Below are positions 37,221-40,145 of a stretch of DNA of 40,145 bases, one piece after another. This DNA comes from Candidatus Giovannonibacteria bacterium RIFCSPLOWO2_12_FULL_44_15. Its GTDB lineage: Bacteria; Patescibacteriota; Minisyncoccia; JACPKW01; UBA11713. The stretch lies in NCBI GenBank assembly GCA_001778905.1, contig MFIQ01000012.1, forward strand, positions 1 through 40,145, in the 5' to 3' direction. The translations under genes and the position numbers were made by a program. Position 1 is the first letter of the stretch. Each line of letters starts with the position of its first letter. The notes under the pieces were generated by a model that searched no databases, had not been told where the DNA came from, and was given only the letters and a program-made list of their open reading frames with translations.

Positions 37221-37997
37221 TTAAAGCCCGACCGGGTCTATTTCAAGAAGGTCGAGCGTTTTTAGAGCCAAGTCTCCGGTAATGGAGTTTGATTTTTCGA
37301 CTTGGGCAAAATCCCTGCAGCGTTTAAGCAACCTATTTGCGACCCTGGGAGTGAAACGCGATCTTTTCGCAATCTCCGACATGGCCCCTTCGTCGATATT
37401 TATTCCGAGAATCTTTGCGGATCTGGCGATAATTCTCTTAATTTCATCTTCAGTATAGAAATCGAGCCGGTAAGTTCCTCCCGAAAATCTTGAACGCAAG
37501 GGAGAGGAAAGAAGCGCTATTCTTGTTGTCGCCGCAATAAGCGTGAAGGGGGGGAGTTCGAGTTGTATGGTGCGGGCAGAGGGGCCTTTGCCGATAATTA
37601 TGTCGAGCGAGCGCGATTCAAGCGCCGGGTATAAAATTTCTTCGATTAATTTATTTAACCTATGGGCTTCATCGATGAATAAAATATCTCCTGCGGAAAG
37701 ATTGGTTAAAATAGAAGCAAGGTCGCCAACTTTCTCAATTGCCGGCCCCGAAGTTACTTTAACTTGAGCATTTAGCTCCCTAGAGATCAAATGAGCGAGC
37801 GTAGTTTTCCCAAGTCCCGGAGGACCGTAGAAAAGAAGGTGTTCAATCGGTTCGCCCCGCTCTTGGGCAGCCTGGATCAGTATTTTCAAGTTCTTTTTAA
37901 TCAGTTCTTGCCCGATATATTCATCCCAGCTTTTGGGCCGCAAGGTTTGGTCGAGCGAGCGGTCGTCTTCACGAAATTTTGTGTCCGTTATAGCCAC
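37221..37997 (-). CDS. ruvB: RuvB ATPase core, ends at in-frame TAA (GTG start)
   Basis: [50 protein letters not shown]; same reading frame as 36984-37208. Confidence 0.93.
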   Translation of the reverse strand: MAITDTKFREDDRSLDQTLRPKSWDEYIGQELIKKNLKILIQAAQERGEPIEHLLFYGPPGLGKTTLAHLISRELNAQVKVTSGPAIEKVGDLASILTNLSAGDILFIDEAHRLNKLIEEILYPALESRSLDIIIGKGPSARTIQLELPPFTLIAATTRIALLSSPLRSRFSGGTYRLDFYTEDEIKRIIARSAKILGINIDEGAMSEIAKRSRFTPRVANRLLKRCRDFAQVEKSNSITGDLALKTLDLLEIDPVGL

Positions 37998-37999
37998 TA

Positions 38000-38028
38000 T
38001 TGACTTTTTATTGATTATCTGCTAAACT
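38000..38028 (+). promoter_or_regulatory. Sigma70-type promoter candidate for the ncRNA
   Basis: TTGACT (38000-38005) - 17 nt - TAAACT (38023-38028). Confidence 0.6.
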
Positions 38029-38035
38029 TATGCAC

Positions 38036-38190
38036 AGGTTTTGACCTTGAGTCTCTAGGCATATCCGGAGTTTTTTCAGAAGGACGGCTTGGTTCCCCGC
38101 CTTGGCGGGATTTACTGGCGCCACTCCTCAGAAATTCTCTTTACTCATCCTACCCATAGTATGAGACTTGCCTAGAGGCTCGTGGTCAGG
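38036..38190 (+). ncRNA. Candidate structured ncRNA, 6S-like architecture
   Basis: Long closing stem 38042-38061 / 38169-38188 (19 of 20 positions pair, counting G-U), inner hairpins 38067-38127 and 38144-38165, promoter just upstream; no ORF explains it. Confidence 0.5.
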
Positions 38191-39856
38191 ATCCTATAAC
38201 TCTTTCTAACTCTTCCAGCGTTGTTACGCCAGAGAGTAACTTTATAATTCCATCCTGCTTCATAGTCAGCATCCCTTGTTTTATCGCGGCTTCGCGAAGC
38301 GCGGACTCGGAGGGCTCGGTCAAGATTAATCTTTCTATAGCATCGTCAATTTCAAAGCCTTCAAAAACTCCGATCCGCCCCTTATATCCTGTCCCTCCGC
38401 AGGCATCGCATCCGACGACGGCAAAAAATTCAGCTTTCCCCAAATCCGGCTTTTCGATACCCTTGGGAAATTTTTCCATCTCTGCTTTTATTTTTTTGAT
38501 GTCTTCCGGGCTCGCCTCGGTCTTTTTTTTGCAGGCCTTGCAGAGCTTTCGGACTAGGCGCTGCGCCATCGCAATATTTATCGCGGGTGCGATTATATTC
38601 GGCTTAACTCCCATATCGATTAGACGGGGAACGGTTCCAGGCGCGTCATTCGTGTGCAGAGTTGAGAAGACAAGGTGTCCGGTCAGTGCGGCATGCATGG
38701 CGATTTCAGCCGTCTCGAAGTCGCGGATCTCGCCTACGAGTATAATGTCTGGGTCTTGGCGCAAAATAGCGCGAAGTCCGTTCGAAAAATCATATCCTTT
38801 TTCCGGATCGACTTGCGTCTGCGTTACGGAAGGAAGGTGATATTCAATCGGGTCTTCTATTGTTATTATTTCAAGCCCCGGCTCGTTTACAGTTTTTACG
38901 AAAGCATAAAGCGTCGTTGTTTTGCCAGATCCAGTCGGCCCCGTCGTTAAAATCATCCCGTTAGGCTTATCAAGCTGTTTTTGTATTATTGCGTAGAATT
39001 GCGGGTTCATCCCCAAATCCTCGAGTTTGAGCGCGATTGTTTTGGGGTGGAGTATTCTCAAAGTAACCGCCTCGCCGTTGGGCCCAGGCAAGGTCGCGGT
39101 TCGGACCTCGATATCCGTATCTTTGGTCCTTATAGTAAACCTCCCGTCTTGCGCTTTATCCTTAACATTCAATTTCAATTCCGATATTAGTTTTACTCTA
39201 GAGAGAAGAAGTTTATATATTTTTTGAGGGAAAGAAACCGCTTCTTGCAGGACGCCATCCATTCGGTACCGGACTACAACATTAACTTCTGCCGGCTCGA
39301 CATGTATGTCGGATGCGTCGAGCGCCAGTGCCCCCGCGATTATCATCTCCAATACTTCCGAAACTTTCCTTGTTTCCTCGGTCTCCCCTATTCCTAGAAG
39401 CAGTGTTTTAAGATCGGAAATTTTTTTTACCTTAGTCTGAAATTCGTCGAGCCGCTTCTGCGAGACGGCGACCATTGCGGATTTAATTTCCTCGAAGGCC
39501 GGGAGCTCCGCGTATCTGGAGAAAGCTTTCTCGAGGCTTTTGGGCGAGACGAGAAAAAGTTCAACTATAAATCTCTTACCTTTAAGATCTTCGATTATTT
39601 GTTTTGCTTTCAGGATTTCTGGATTGACGAGGGCGACGGACACTTTTTTGCCGACGGATTGGAATGCGACGATTTTTCCGTCCCTGGCATCCCTTTCGGA
39701 AATTAATTTCAGGGAATCGAGGTCTATCGTAATCGAGGTTAGGTCCAAATAAGGGAGACCCCGTTTTTTGGCCATAATTTCGGCCAATTCCTCCTCCTCC
39801 TTGTCCCTAAGTTCGGCGAATCTGCTCTTGCTTTTTGATTCTTCAAAGTCAGCCAT
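38186..39856 (-). CDS. GspE/PilB-type secretion/pilus ATPase
   Basis: ILTTGPTGSGKTTTLYAFVKTV, ITIEDPIEYHLPSVTQTQV, LRQDPDIILVGEIRDFETAEIA, CKACKKK/CDACGGTGYKGR zinc motif; start at internal ATG 39856 likely. Confidence 0.93.
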   Translation of the reverse strand: MADFEESKSKSRFAELRDKEEEELAEIMAKKRGLPYLDLTSITIDLDSLKLISERDARDGKIVAFQSVGKKVSVALVNPEILKAKQIIEDLKGKRFIVELFLVSPKSLEKAFSRYAELPAFEEIKSAMVAVSQKRLDEFQTKVKKISDLKTLLLGIGETEETRKVSEVLEMIIAGALALDASDIHVEPAEVNVVVRYRMDGVLQEAVSFPQKIYKLLLSRVKLISELKLNVKDKAQDGRFTIRTKDTDIEVRTATLPGPNGEAVTLRILHPKTIALKLEDLGMNPQFYAIIQKQLDKPNGMILTTGPTGSGKTTTLYAFVKTVNEPGLEIITIEDPIEYHLPSVTQTQVDPEKGYDFSNGLRAILRQDPDIILVGEIRDFETAEIAMHAALTGHLVFSTLHTNDAPGTVPRLIDMGVKPNIIAPAINIAMAQRLVRKLCKACKKKTEASPEDIKKIKAEMEKFPKGIEKPDLGKAEFFAVVGCDACGGTGYKGRIGVFEGFEIDDAIERLILTEPSESALREAAIKQGMLTMKQDGIIKLLSGVTTLEELERVIGS

Positions 39857-39910
39857 ATCGCCTAATTTTACCCCTAATTTAAGGGCTATTCTAGGCATTT
39901 CCCAAGGAGC

Positions 39911-39939
39911 TTGCTTTTTTAATTTACCTATGATATAAT
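39911..39939 (+). promoter_or_regulatory. Sigma70-type promoter
   Basis: TTGCTT (39911-39916) - 17 nt - TATAAT (39934-39939). Confidence 0.6.
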
Positions 39940-39967
39940 ATAGAAAATTTGACAGTAAGGAGGACCC

Positions 39968-40145
39968 ATGAAGAAAAGTTTAGCGTTCGTTGGAATGTTG
40001 GTGGCGTTATTGGTTTCTGTTTTTTCGGAGGCGTTTGCCGGTGGCGGACATCACGGTGGCCAGAGCTGGAATCGTGGTGGAGGACATCGCCGTGTGGTTG
40101 TGGTTCAGCGACGAGGAGGCAACAGTGGCTTGCGGGATCTCGGAA
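39968..40145 (+). CDS. Partial small secreted Gly/His/Arg-rich protein
   Basis: AAGGAGG SD, signal peptide MKKSLAFVGMLVALLVSVFSEAFA then GGGHHGGQSWNRGGGHRR...; runs off right edge. Confidence 0.6.
   Translation, partial: MKKSLAFVGMLVALLVSVFSEAFAGGGHHGGQSWNRGGGHRRVVVVQRRGGNSGLRDLG

Noticed and set aside
38036-38190. Riboswitch or T-box for ruvB
   Set aside because: The promoter found points away from ruvB and no known riboswitch core motif was recognised; ncRNA preferred
1-40145. CRISPR arrays, Cas genes, tRNA genes
   Set aside because: No spaced direct repeats, cas motifs or tRNA T-loop patterns were noticed; tRNAscan-SE and a CRISPR finder were not available to confirm

Overview
The 40 kb window reads as chromosome of a small-genome bacterium, most likely Candidate Phyla Radiation / Patescibacteria (inferred from gene content and compact architecture, not from a database search). 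It contains a probable origin region: rpmH-rnpA-yidD-yidC-jag on the minus strand, diverging from dnaA-dnaN-dciA-like on the plus strand. It also holds a chromosomal type IV secretion-like locus (about 14.5-25.9 kb) with VirB6/TrbL-like, PrgI-like, TraC-N-like, VirB4 and VirB2-pilin-like proteins, but no VirD4 or relaxase in view. Housekeeping genes include xerC/D, rpsO, pnp, comM, uvrD/pcrA, rsmA, tyrS, ruvC, ruvB, yebC, a PBP1A and a GspE/PilB ATPase. Points most worth following up: (1) a candidate structured ncRNA of about 150 nt (6S-like shape, its own promoter) between ruvB and gspE; (2) ruvB interrupted by one in-frame TAA exactly between the ATPase core and the winged-helix domain; (3) palindromic repeats that look inserted in frame within xerC, uvrD and a proline-rich T4SS-locus protein; (4) the T4SS-like locus itself, with a Cys-rich M15/hedgehog-like peptidase candidate beside it; (5) an A4G8 slippery run that could fuse TraC-N to VirB4; (6) a 15-nt match to the 16S rRNA 3' end / perfect extended Shine-Dalgarno with no start codon after it; (7) a folded pnp leader; (8) rpmH and an acidic 42-aa ORF that the ORF track missed.
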